Made by a program: the position numbers and the translations under genes. A DNA stretch of 64,000 nucleotides, taken from contig CAJNOL010000916.1 in the NCBI GenBank assembly GCA_905250125.1, positions 30,306-94,305 of the forward strand, in the 5' to 3' direction. How positions within the stretch are numbered: position 1 is the first letter of the stretch; every line of letters starts with the position of its first letter. The notes under the pieces are model-generated. The model worked only from the letters and a program-made list of their open reading frames with translations. It was not told the DNA's origin and made no database searches. Positions 46,777 through 58,106 of this stretch are shown piece by piece. This stretch comes from Rotaria sordida. Its lineage: Eukaryota > Rotifera > Eurotatoria > Philodinida > Philodinidae.

Positions 46777-47072
46777 ATAAAATTTTTCTTTCTCGTTTTT
46801 TTTTTTTTTGATCACAAAAACCACTTGAGAAAACAAATTTCACTGACTGCTCGTATGTACTATTACTACTGCGTCTTTTTTTTTTTAAATGACTTAAAAT
46901 GTGTTTTAGTATTCACGAAAAAAAAAAACGTCAATGTTCTCTTCTCGTTCTCTTTCTCAATATATAATTTTTTTTTTCTTTTGTTGTAAAATATTTTGAA
47001 CAATAAATAAAACAAATCCATGCAGTAAACGAGATAAAAACTGCGTAAAAAGAAAAAACAAGAAAATTTTAC

Positions 47073-48781
47073 CTGAGGAGCACGAGATACAATTTGTGGT
47101 TGTGCACGATGTACTCTTCTTGTTGTTGGATAATTATATGGATAATAACCAAAACCACTTGATATTGGCATAAGTTCAAGTTCTTCAGTAGGAATTTCGT
47201 CAATAACTAATACTTGATTATTATCAATAGGTAATGAAGAATCAGTTGATAGATCTTGATTATCTTCGACGGTTTCGATTGGTGTTAATGTTGTTATTTG
47301 TGTTGCACACTCCTATTAATGGAATTTTTAATTTATATTAGAGATATTCTATTTTTCTTCTGAAAAATAATTTAAGCCCAGATGTAATAAATACAAATGT
47401 ATGAAAAAATATCTCATGTGATTAAAATCATCGGTAGACCGTTCGGTATTCACCAATACATAGTACGAACAATATGAGATAGCAATTCAAAATGTAAAGT
47501 ATATGTCAAGTTGAGAAATATCTTCGAGATTAACTTAATCAAAATTAATTTTTATGTTATAAGATATTACATTCGATATTTTCTTTATACTGAAGATTTT
47601 TTTTATGGAGACAAATATTTTACTCATAATCAATGATATTCTTAAGACTTTATTAGAGAATTGAATATTTATTTTTCTATTTAATTAAGTATTAATACAA
47701 GATTTATTTTGTATTATTGAAAAATCTTTCTTATCTAAATTATTTATGTTCAATTCAAGAAAAAAAAATTAATAGAAAATCTTAAAAATATTATGTGGAA
47801 TGATACATCACTATTTTTGTTTTTCAATTAAAAAATAGTATACATTTCATATTGTATATATTTTTTTTTGTCTGTCAACATATATACATAAGATGATAGA
47901 AAAATTTAATAATAATGTTTTTGTTTGCTATAATATTAAGCCATTAGATCAAATACAGAGCGTGATTTTAATAGCTAACAGAGTTTTATATCTAATGCAT
48001 TCTATAGGAAGACTACAAAAGAAGAGGTCGCCACATTTTCTACAACCTTTCTTTAAAAACTTAAAGTTATTATAAAAAAAACGAAATTTATCAAAAAATC
48101 GACCAGAAAACCAGTTTTTCAAGAGAAGGTCGTAGAAAATGCGACAGTCACTCATTTTATTCTCTTTAAAATATCATTCTTAAAAAAATACCTTCCGAGA
48201 TCTGAAAACTACCGTGCCCGGTTTTTAGGAATCTTGCTATAGAATACATTAGATAAAAAATTCTATTGAATATTAAAATTACTATCTGAATTCGAGTTAA
48301 TTGCTTAACATTATGGGAAAATAAATTGTTATTAAATTTTTTTCCACCACTTTATATATATATATATATACACCATTTGAACAGTAGAAGTATGTTGTAT
48401 TCTGAAGTAATCATCGAGATAGAAAAAGACAATTTGAATTTTGAACGATTGATTATTTAAAACAAAAAAAATTTTTTTTTAAATTTAATATTCACTTACA
48501 CGAGTCTCAGGTGAATGTGCAGATAAAGATGAATACGTAGGACAAGATGAAAGTGAACAATGAGTATCGAAATCGTCAAGATTAGTATGCAAACGTCGCA
48601 ATGGCCATTGTTGCTGATTTGTACCTGTTAACTTATCAAAACGGTTTGGCGCTGATTGTGAAATTTGGTTGACACGTTTATAATGTATAGGCTTTGTTGT
48701 TTCTTTGATTGTATTAATAGGCAACTGTTGTTGTAATCGATCATTTGCCTGTTGTCGTCCTGTAGTTATTTGTTGCTGCAT
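47073..48781 (-). CDS. Gln/Ser-rich protein, possibly 5' part of neighbouring gene
   Basis: Minus-strand exon 1 (48500-48781) starts MQQQITTGRQQANDRLQQQ and contains KRVNQISQSAPNRF, CSLSSCPTYSSLSAHSPETR. A strong donor (GTAAGTG), a 1.19-kb intron and a clean acceptor lead to exon 2 (47073-47312; ECATQITTLTPIETVEDNQD, then IPTEELELMPISSGFGYYP, ending RAPQ) with a GTAAAA donor. Both exons are phase 0, 174 residues so far. The next exon is uncertain. Continuing into 46775-45249 would produce one protein of about 500 aa, with similar Arg/Gln/Tyr composition on both sides. No family recognised. Intron 1 contains a hairpin at 48024-48152. Confidence 0.55.
48024..48152. repeat. Short hairpin-forming inverted repeat
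   Basis: AGGTCGCCACATTTTCTACA (48025 on) mirrors GTCGTAGAAAATGCGACAGT (about 48130). The arms continue inward (CTTTCTTTAAAAACTT against the complement of AGTTTTTCAAGAGAAG), giving arms of about 45 nt around a loop of about 40 nt. It lies in an intron. It could be a small MITE or a structured RNA; nothing shows which. Confidence 0.5.
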
Positions 48782-49181
48782 CGTAACACTTCAAAAATAT
48801 TTTTTTCCTGTATTTTACAAAAAAAAAGACAAATGCTAACAAATCGTTTTTTCTTGTACTTAAAAAGCAAAAAAAAGGAAAGATTCAATTTTTTTTTTCT
48901 TTTACTTTTTCACAATCAGAAAATCACAGTATGATATTTCAATTATTTCGGTTGTTTTATTCGTTGTTAAAACAGATGTAGAAAAAAAAAATATTAGTTA
49001 TATGATATAAAGGTATGTGTGCATTATGAGGGTAAAGAGAAATTTAAGAAAAAAAAGAGAGAGAGAGAAGGCTGAGCGTGCATTTTATTTGCTTGTTGTT
49101 TCTCTGTTATTAAGAAGAAAAAGTGATTGAACAAAACACAAAAAAAAGAAAATGTCTATATTTTTTTTTAATATAAATCAT
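48782..49181. other. Intergenic, no gene seen
   Basis: A 400-bp spacer between the 5' end of the Gln-rich gene and the 3' end of the myosin light chain gene. It is poly(T)/poly(A)-rich with a GA run at about 49056-49070. Confidence 0.4.
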
Positions 49182-50453
49182 CTATTCATCTTCTTTGCCA
49201 CGTTTGATCTGTCGTGTAAATGCGCCATAATCAAGATTTCCTTTTGGATCTATTGGAGCACCATCAAGCATTTGACTGAACTAGAAACAACCAAGACAAA
49301 TAATAATTAATAAAATAAAATTTATTTTTTTGCTTACCTCCATATCGGTTAATCCTTAAAATTAAAAATTAAATTAAAAAAAACAATTAATTATCAAATA
49401 AAGATAATTATAAAATTTTACTAACTTTCATCCGCGCGTCCTTCACCAGTAAGAACTTCTCGTAGACTAAAAAAAGAAATTTTTAATTTATTATTTAATT
49501 GACAATATAATTTTACCTTTTTTGATTAATAAATCCATGTCCTTCTTGATCGAAATTTTTCCATGCATTTAAAATAACATTTTCTTCATCAGTACCATTT
49601 AATCGATCACCGAATAATGTTAATAGCATAGTAAAATTAACTGCACCTTGAGCTTCGTCAAGCATGGCTTTTAATTCAGCATCTTTTGGTGCTTTTCCTA
49701 AATAAAACCGAAATATTTTTTTCAAAACAAAAAATTAATTTTTCTTTTTGTTTGTTTTCTTTACCAAGTGAAGCATAGACTTCTTTAAGATCGTCCAAAC
49801 TAACTGTACCATCACGATCTTGATCCATAAGATTAAAGGCCTAATGAAACGAAAAAAAAAATTGTTTTTTTTCTTCGAAATAATTGTTTTTTTTTTTAAT
49901 AATACATACTTCTTTAAATTCTTGTACTTGTTTTTGATCGAACATTGAAAATACATTACTAGTGGCACGTTGAGCCTTTTTCTTTGATTTTTTCTGTTTA
50001 AAAAACAATATATATATATATATATATATATTATTTGATCAATATCAATCAAATAATCATATATTAGTCCTTTGTAAATCATATAGTGAATGGTATTGGG
50101 AAACAAAATGAGGCATTAGCATGGAAAATATCAATGATATTTGAAAATATAATTCTTTAACATGCGTAATAAAAAAAAAACTGAGAACGTCCATAGAAAA
50201 AATAAAAATAAAAAATGAAAGAAAGAAATCAAAGATTCATATGTGCGATAGGACGAATACTGAAGATGTGTGTGTAGGAATGGATTATACAGTGCCATGT
50301 AAACTTACTTCGTCTTTCTAGAATAATCAATGTGTCAGTTTATTTAATAACTTTTTTTTAAATTAGTTAAGATTTATTTTAAAAAAACAAAAAAGTCATA
50401 TTCTCTTTTCTTTTTTTTTCTGCTTTGAATATATCAATACTCACGTCAGTCAT
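49182..50453 (-). CDS. MYL9: Myosin regulatory light chain (MYL9/spaghetti-squash type)
   Basis: Eight minus-strand exons (50445-50453, 50309-50317, 49910-49993, 49765-49840, 49517-49697, 49426-49466, 49338-49354, 49182-49280) total 172 codons, i.e. 171 residues; vertebrate MYL9 is 172. The basic N-terminus and MLCK site are conserved ([15 protein letters not shown], Thr17/Ser18). The first EF-hand ([20 protein letters not shown]) keeps its Ca/Mg ligands; later EF-hands are degenerate as usual. [18 protein letters not shown] and [16 protein letters not shown] are diagnostic. It binds the neck of non-muscle or smooth-type myosin II, and phosphorylation of Thr/Ser switches on motor activity. 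Exons 1, 2 and 7 are only 9, 9 and 17 nt (coding part), all with good GT-AG borders and frame. The 9-nt exon 2 (KDE) could be optional. Confidence 0.93.
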
Positions 50454-51394
50454 TATGGAGATTGAGGAAATCTAAGATGATAAATCTAGTTTGATGTCGT
50501 GTATGGTACCACAAACAGCTTCTTACTGGGAAATAGTACAAGCAAAGGAACACTCAGAGTCTATATCCCTTGCTCTCGCTCTCGCTCTCGTTTTTTCTTC
50601 TTCTTAATGTTGTTGTTATTGAGGGGAAAAGTTGCCTTTTTTGGGTGCTATGTTACGCTAAACATAAGAAAAGAGGAGAAGAAAAATGGATAACCGCTGT
50701 GGATATTAACGGAAAATTTTTTTTTCTCTTCCTCTGTGTGAGATTTGTTAGCATATGTGTAATTCTTAACATATATATTTTCCTGATGGAAATGCGCCGA
50801 TACATCTCGATCTAAAACGATCTCATCTATCTTCTTGCCGTGTGTGTGTGTGTATGTGCACTAATAGACAAAGAGGCCTAATCTGGTCATGATGAAAAAG
50901 ATTTGCTCTTTCTCTTGTACATATTATCCTAGACATATTATTTAGTTTGCATATAATTGGTCTTAAAAATAGAAGACAAAAGAAGGATAAAGAGAAAATG
51001 AATGATTTGCCTTGAAAACAGATAGGAAAACTGTTAGTATCATACAATAATATATTCTTTTCTTTCTCTTGTCACAGTTAGGTCTTTATTCATTGCTACA
51101 TTTCTAGTCAAGCATATATTCAAGGCTAATATCATTTATTGGCAAATCAATAAATGGAAAAAAAAAAGAAAATAGTATCTAACAATTACAACATATCTTT
51201 AAATAATAATAAACTTGTTTTTTTTTCATATTACTACTAATAAAATTTATATAACTTTCTTTCCTTTTTTATTTTCTTCAAAAAACAAAACAAAAAAAAG
51301 GAAAACGTTATAATAAAACAAAACAGAGTAAATAGCAAAACTAATAATCTGACAAAAGACAAGAAAAATAACACAACATACAATATAAATGTAA
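50454..51394. other. Myosin light chain upstream region, SIL1 3' flank
   Basis: Holds a CT repeat (about 50568-50592), a short (TG)n near 50840-50856, and AT-rich DNA. No coding exon was recognised; the frames at 50499-50815 are low-complexity. Confidence 0.45.
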
Positions 51395-54300
51395 CTATAA
51401 ATCAGTTGATGATGTTTGCAATAAATTTTTACGAAGATTTTGTATATTAGTTAAAAACTCCATATACATTGAATATTCATTAGGATTTGTTTTTGTATAA
51501 ATATCATTAAGTTTGTCAAGAATTGGTACTAATGAAACAAAGTCAATTCGACACACATCTGTTAATGGCATCATTGCCATAAGTATCTTTTCAATATGGT
51601 CAAAATCGTTAAGATCAATTGATATTAAATAATAAGATATATGTGAACACCAATTATGTTTAACTAATTCATCACGAATATTAATACTAAAACAATAAAA
51701 AAAAAAAAAAAAAAGATTATCGTGCAAGGTAGATTAATATTGATAAACAAGTTAGACACAATAAACATCAGATAGACCAATTTCAAACGTTATGTGATAA
51801 TTTTTAGAGATTTATTTGATTCTTATCAATCGTAATAATAGATAATATTGTATGTATAATTAGCAAAGTACTGATAATGAGATGTTTTTTTGTCTTCGAG
51901 TTGTATATATTCTTACGGCTCACAAAGTCGTACAGTTGTAGACAAAAATCGTTATCCTCTCATTTGTCTTATCTGTTATCAGATACATGATTAATTCTGA
52001 GATATTTTCATATGAAACCTAACACGATGATCATCTGTATGTCATTTTCCTTTAGTATAACAATAACTTCTGAAGCTTGTAGATAACAATGTCAAGATAT
52101 GGAGAAAGTTTCTTTAAAAATATCAGATTAATTTATTAAACTATCATTGAAGTATGGAGTTAAAAAGAGTAATACATGGTTTTTTTTTATCTACACATCA
52201 ATGATTATAGAAAAATGATCATAATTCTTGAAGAGATTGACAAACCATCATAAAATTTATATGACACATAGTGCTATATAATGACATATCTGTCGATCTA
52301 CGATGTCTTTCGTCTTTAGAGTTATGAAACTCAAAGCAAAAATAGACATTATTCGTCATAACTCATTGACTGTTCAATCAGACACGGTGTGGGTAGTTCC
52401 ATTGAGTTATATTCATGATGGAGTATAATCATACACAATTTTTCACACTTCTATTTATTGATAAGCGGAACCAATCGTTTTTTAATCTCAGTCAGAAAAG
52501 TTTTTAGACATCTTGCATGACTTTCAATATTCTTCTTCTCGATTATATTTAATGTTTCAATAATGTTTAAGTAGTGTAACTTACTTTTCATAGGCATGTT
52601 GTTTATCATCCATAGCTTGATTCTATAAAAAATAAAAATAAATCTTTAGTTTTTTTTTTTGTTTTTTGTTTTTTACTTTTTCTAGAATAAGATCATTCAT
52701 AAGTTCCATAGCTCTGGTTTTTATTTTATTATTTGAATTATTTTGTTCAAAAATTTTAATTATTGTTTCAATTCCACCATGTTCAAGAAAACTTCTTTGT
52801 CCTTGTGGAAAATTTCTTAATAATGTTGATAATGTAAAAAGAAGACGATATTTAATATTATTATTTGTTTCTATATTAATTAAATGTAATAAATATCGAA
52901 CAAAACCAAGATTTAATCCTTTTAATTGAACTTTTGGATTTCTAAAAAACAAATTTCCATTAAAAAAAAGAAAACAAAATAATCATTATTCTTTCATTCT
53001 TGTTTTTTTCTTACCCTTGAAAAGCTGCACCTATTGCAAGACTTGTTAAATGACGAATATCATCATTATTTGTATTTGTTGTATTAAGCAATTTAATAAG
53101 TAATTCAAGACCATTCATGTCAGAGAAGAGTATTGCATTATCATACTAAAAAATAAATTAGATTATTAACAAAAAAAATTATTGAAAACAGGGGTGTCCG
53201 AAATAGGAAGACATTGTGAAGCATCCAGGAGGACTTCGATGAAAATTTGAAAATGCACTATTTTATGGCTTAAATAAGATAACATATACTCTGATATATG
53301 GGTTATTTAATGATATAAAAACTTTTGTTCCTCTTGTTAACATTAATCAGAAAACCTTCTCGAAAAATGCAACTAGTAAGTAGAGCCCGTCAAGTTCAAA
53401 TTTTTTTGACCACAATTCGAATGAATCCACGTCCGAAACCAACCTGATGGAATCTAATTAGAAGCATTTTTGTACTATGAGTAAAAAAACAATTAGGAGA
53501 AAACATTGAAGAGAGAAAAGATATATATATATATATAATCTGAAACTGTGTTTTTCAATCTATCGTTTCATAAGAAAAAAATTTTCACTGCTATCTGTTT
53601 GGGGATATGGAAAAAGTTATTGTTTTTTAACATCAAATGCTTTTATAGAAGCATGTATTTAGTAAAATAAGCTTGCACAACCTCGAATCTAACGACAGTT
53701 CCTATACCTATAACGTCTATATAATGTTAGCTTGAATCAATATGAACGTTCCACATCTGTGCTATAGGTTTTCTAGATAAAACTCATTTTTCTCGGTCTA
53801 GAAACACTTTTATTAAGAACTAACTTCATATTTGAAGTCAACATCGAATGATATATAATTTATTAGCCTTCTTATAAAATTTTCCACGTATATAGGGTGT
53901 CCGGAAAGTCCTTAGAGTTAGGAAAATTTTCATATCTCCTCTACGGCTCGACCAAACGAGCTCATTTTTTTAACAAAGATTGAGGCACGTTCACACTCCA
54001 AATCCATATGGACAAGAGTATTGAGAATCTTTGTTAAGTATCACTATTGACCTTAACAAGAAAATTTTACTGTTCTACAGAGAGGAAGAAAAACCATATA
54101 CTTAACAAAGGTTCTCACTAACTTTGTCAGTATGGATTTGGAGTGTGGATATGCCTCTATCCTGGGTAAAAATATCAGTTGGTTCGCTCAAGCCATAATG
54201 AAGAGAGTCAATTGTCTTTTCAATAAAGTGTCTTTTGCCCTATCCTGTGTAATGTTTGTTTTCCTAACTGTGAAACAGTAAAATTTTCTTGTTGCGGTCA

Positions 54301-55405
54301 ATAGTGATACTTAACAAAGATTCTCAGTACCCTTGTCCATATGAATTTGGAGTGTGAACATGCCTCAATCTTTGTTAGAAAAATGAGCTCGTTTAGTCCA
54401 ACCATAATGGAGATATCCAAATTTTTGTAACTCTAAGGACTTTCCGGACGCCCTATATATAGAGTACGTGTCTCTCATAGTGATTTTTCAGTAAAAAGGT
54501 CCACTATGTGGTATCTCCCTAATCTTAAGAAATTTTCATAGTTTCCCTGCGTTTTATTCTAGTTTTTTGCTCACCAATCCTTAACAAGCGCCCGTCCTTT
54601 TTCCTAAAGCTTCGATCAATTTTAGCGAAAATTTTCATACTTGATGAAGATAATATTCAAGATCAGTTAAAATTGTCTTGAGATCATGTTCATTATTAGT
54701 TTTAGTTAATTGATTAATAAGATTTGTTAAAATTTCATTATCAGTTTGAATTTTTATATTCATTGATTGAAAATCTTTTTTTAAATCATCATATGGACGA
54801 AATTTTGTTTTAATTTCTTCTTCATGTTTCTATAGAAAATATTAAAAAAAATGAAAATATTTAAAAGATTACGTTTGTTTTTTTAAATTTTATACTTTAT
54901 CTGTTATAATATCATCTTTACTTAAATCAAGATTAGCAAATGCTCGTTCAAGATTTTCTTTACTAATTTTTTCTTTTTCATTATCATTTGTTGAAATTGG
55001 GATAATATCATTAGATGTAAGTTTTTGTTTATTATCTTCAAGTAATTTTGCTTCTCGAATACCAGTTTGTAAATCCAATCGAACATGAAGACCAGGTGGT
55101 ATAGCTTGACCTAAATAGAAACAAAAATATTTCCGTAGATATTGTTCCATTGATTAATGATAATTAGAAATACCTTCTTTAACAATTTGCCATTCATTTG
55201 TAGGAATAAATTCTTCATCATTTTGAATAAAACTGCCTAAAATTCAAAAAAACAAATGAAATTTTCGAAAAAAAAAAAGAAAAAACTTTATTGTTTAGTC
55301 ACCTTCAGATTGTTGTGTTTTTACCGGAATAGATGATAATGATTGAAAAGTTAATGATAGAATAATAACTAATAAATATGTAATAGAGTAAGAATAAATT
55401 GACAT
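51395..55405 (-). CDS. SIL1: SIL1 nucleotide exchange factor for ER Hsp70 (BiP)
   Basis: Eight minus-strand exons (55303-55405, 55174-55236, 54896-55110, 54641-54829, 53015-53145, 52677-52941, 52585-52622, 51395-51686) total 432 codons (431 aa; human 461). A signal peptide (MSIYSYSITYLLVIILSLTF) is followed by EFIPTNEWQIVKEGQAIPPG and LHVRLDLQTGIREAKL, the SIL1 N-terminal signature. Armadillo-type repeats follow (LEYYLHQYDNA, LTSLAIGAAFQGNPKVQ, TLSTLLRNFPQGQRSFLEHG). SIL1 releases ADP from BiP in the ER lumen to drive its chaperone cycle. The C-terminus is SSTDL, with no KDEL-like signal (human ends KELR). The 1.5-kb intron 4 contains a Tc1/mariner-like MITE. Confidence 0.92.
53894..54454. 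mobile_element. Tc1/mariner-like MITE with repeated inner units
   Basis: Termini AGGGTGTCCGGAAAGTCC (left) and GGACTTTCCGGACGCCCT (right) are inverted and flanked by TA dinucleotides (TATA...TATA), as for Tc1/mariner-type elements. About 160 bp of each arm mirrors the other: TTAACAAAGATTGAGGCA, CTCCAAATCCATATGGACAA, AACAAGAAAATTTTACTGTT. A third diverged copy of the inner unit (about 54095-54200) lies in direct orientation to the right arm. No transposase frame. It lies in SIL1 intron 4. Confidence 0.75.
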
Positions 55406-55705
55406 GTTTTATTTATTATATTTGAATAAATATATTTTTTTCATGAACGAATAGAGTTTAAAAAATAGAAGAAATTCAACAAATGCTTACTATTTATATA
55501 GATAGACGAAAAAAAAAATGCTGTAACGACAGCAATCACTTGAATGATGAGGAAATTCAACGTGGCAAGCAAATCGTTGGTTATTCTTTTTTTTTTCAGA
55601 CGTTAAATTTCATTGATGACTCATCTACGTATGTTTTGACGCGTACCAATAGTAGTGATAGACGATAGAGTGCATTATATTATTGCAAATCATCATAAAA
55701 TTCTT

Positions 55706-56955
55706 TTATTTCTTCAAACAAATTTCACACACAATATTTCCATTTTGACAAAAAAAATTTTTCATTTCAATTGGTTGTTGACAAATATTACATAGAAAAC
55801 AAGTATTATGAAATTGTTTTCCATCAAATTGACTTAAAATTTCTCCTGTTAAAAATGGTTCTTTACATATCATACAATGTGGTCCATTATCAATATGACA
55901 ATTTAAACAATAAAGACATCCATCTTCTTGACGAAAAAATCCTTGACTAACAATTAATTTTTTACAATTTCCACAACGAAAACAATCCGGATGATAATAA
56001 TCACATTGATACATTGATATTGCTTCACCATTAAGAAAATTTTTTCCACATTTTTTACATTGATCATTTAATATTTGTGATGTTTTTAATGTCATTATAC
56101 ATGGTTCAATATCATTCATACACTGTTGACAATATAAAAAATTATTTTTCGAATAAAATATTTTATTTTTTAATGTTATTCGACATTTTTTACAAATAAA
56201 ACTAGAAACAAACAAACAAACAAACGAACTAACTAGCAAAAGCTTTATTTTTTGCAAAGTTTCATTTAAGAAATTCAGTAAAAATTCGATACGTCAAGAG
56301 TAAAAGCTCAGGCAAACGGATCATCTTAGATTTTCACACTACTCGCTATAGACTATCATTTGAATACAGTCTCGCAGAGATCGAACCGATATCGACATGG
56401 ATTGTAGACCAAGATTTTGCTGCTTCGACTGATCGTCGAAATACCAGAGATCCATTCCATCTCTGCAGTCTCGATAAAAAAGCAATTGGACATTTAGGTA
56501 AGTTCCGTGATAAGTTTGACTTTTTTTTTTACCATTCGTTATGATATTCTTGTCCTTGAAATTCAATAATAATCGATGTTGGAGTAAATATTTGATTACA
56601 TTCAATACATGATGAACATCGTTTATAATAACATGTTTCACAATAAACTTGTGGATTTGATATCTAAATAAATTCGAATATTTATTATTTCTATATAAAA
56701 ATATTACATCTAATTGAAGTTTTTCATCAAGATAAAATGATTCATGTGATAATTGTTTTTTACAATCAATACATAAAAAACAATGAAAATGATATTGATG
56801 TTGTTTAAATAATGCAACAGTTTCTTCGTGTTGAAAACAATCATTACATTTTTTACAACTAAAATTTAAATCGAAAAATAAAATGTTTTTTTTTTAAATA
56901 TTCTTTTTTTTTTTCGTTCAACTTACACATTAGTTTTTATTGGTACATTAATCAT
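55706..56955 (-). CDS. Four-LIM-domain protein
   Basis: Four minus-strand exons (56927-56955, 56708-56858, 56533-56663, 55706-56201) join to 268 residues in frame. Four LIM zinc-binding modules can be laid out by Cys/His spacing. LIM1 has CNDC, HFHCFLCIDC and YCETC. LIM2 has CIEC, YHNECFICKKC and YCQQC. LIM3 has CKKC, YHPDCFRCGNC and YCLNC. LIM4 has CMIC, FHNTCFLCNIC and CEIC. LIM modules bind proteins, typically at the actin cytoskeleton or in transcription complexes. Size and four-LIM layout recall FHL or the LIM half of PINCH/prickle-type proteins, but I cannot assign a subfamily and no PET domain is present. The first exon contributes only ten residues (MINVPIKTNV). The FLYWCH mobile element sits 138 bp upstream, in its presumed promoter. 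Confidence 0.85.
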
Positions 56956-57092
56956 AAATAAAAATAGAAATGAAAATTTATTTAAGTCATTACCCGCCAA
57001 AGATTAATTCATTAAGAAATAGATTATTACCATAATCTTTAACAGAATTCTTAAGAATTAATACATATTGTTTATGCTTCGGTATCTACAAC

Positions 57093-58097
57093 CGTGTACA
57101 CGATTTACTGTCCGCGGATTTACTGTCCACGGATTTACTGTCCATTGATTGGAAAAATTTTATTCCAATTAACGCTATTTTTGTATGAGGATTTACTGTC
57201 CATTGATTGAAAAAATAGAATATTTCAATTAGTGTATTTTTTGATTGAGGATTTACTGTCCATTAATTGCTTCGAAAAAGAGAAATTAATAAATGAGTAA
57301 TGGTCTTGACAATCAATCCCTTTTCTGAACAAAAAATTACATAAATGTTGAAAAACAAAAAAGTCACCAATGAGCGAACTATTGAATAAATTTTCGATTT
57401 AAAATGAGGGATGCTCATCAAATTGGGGGGGGGTAAAATAGTCATTAATATGACAAACATTTATAAAAAATATATATAAATTCAAAGAATATAATTTTCT
57501 TATCATACTCTTCCTAAAAATGTCTGCTATATTTACTGAATCTACCCATGGTAAACGACAATTATGCTACCTCGGTTATCGATATTCTTTGAAACGTAAG
57601 AATCAAAATGGTTCGGAATATTGGATATGTGTTAAATGTCAAACAACAGCTACAAGTTACTTAGATTTATCAGTAATTGTTCGTGAAGATCATACACATC
57701 TACCTGACGAAACTGATAAAGAAGTATTAGAAATGCGACAAAATTTAAAACGAAAAGCTATCGAAGAATCTAGTCCTATTGATCTTTTTTGGTTTATTTA
57801 TTAATCAATTCCTTATTCTCTTTGTTATTTCCTCATATATTTGTTTGAATTCTTTTTTTTTCTAAATATACATAGTTGATGGCGATAAATATTTTTCTGT
57901 TCATTTCTATTCTTCGAGGCAATCAACGGACAGTAAATCCTCAAACGAGAAAAACACTAATTGAAAAAAAAAAGTTATTCAATCAATGGACAGTAAATCC
58001 TCAGCAGCAAAAATTATACTTTCTGTAGAAAAAAAACAATTTTCTAAGAAAAACAATCAATGGACAGTAAATCCGCGGACAGTAAATCCTGTAAACC
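57093..58097. mobile_element. 1005-bp MULE-like element with FLYWCH ORF
   Basis: Flanked by a perfect 9-bp duplication ATCTACAAC (57084-57092 and 58098-58106). The left end CGTGTACACGATTTACTGTCC and the inverse of the right end GGTTTACAGGATTTACTGTCC match at 18 of 21 positions. Both ends continue with repeats of GGATTTACTGTCC(ATTGATTG): five copies on the left (57102-57262) and four inverted on the right (57925-58090), the inner ones spaced about 57-60 bp. Inside is one intact ORF (57520-57804). A 9-bp target duplication and long TIRs with sub-repeats are typical of Mutator-like elements. No transposase is present, so it is non-autonomous. Confidence 0.75.
57520..57804 (+). CDS. FLYWCH-type zinc finger protein, inside mobile element
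   Basis: A single-exon 94-codon ORF. Residues 5-62 fit the FLYWCH zinc finger: an STHGKRQLCYLGYRYSLKRK start, then EYWICVKC with Cys37/Cys40, and a DHTH end with His58/His60 as candidate zinc ligands. A charged C-terminal segment (TDKEVLEMRQNLKRKAIEES) follows, probably helical. FLYWCH fingers bind DNA or proteins and are recurrent in Mutator-type transposons as well as host regulators. The ORF is intact and bounded by the element's inverted repeats, so it is probably element-encoded and might recognise the terminal repeats (inference). It could also be a captured host fragment. The spliced C-terminus is uncertain. Confidence 0.7.
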   Translation: MSAIFTESTHGKRQLCYLGYRYSLKRKNQNGSEYWICVKCQTTATSYLDLSVIVREDHTHLPDETDKEVLEMRQNLKRKAIEESSPIDLFWFIY

Positions 58098-58106
58098 ATC
58101 TACAAC

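Noticed and set aside
47893..48155. Overlapping short frames on both strands
   Set aside because: They arise from the intronic hairpin and have no coding features.
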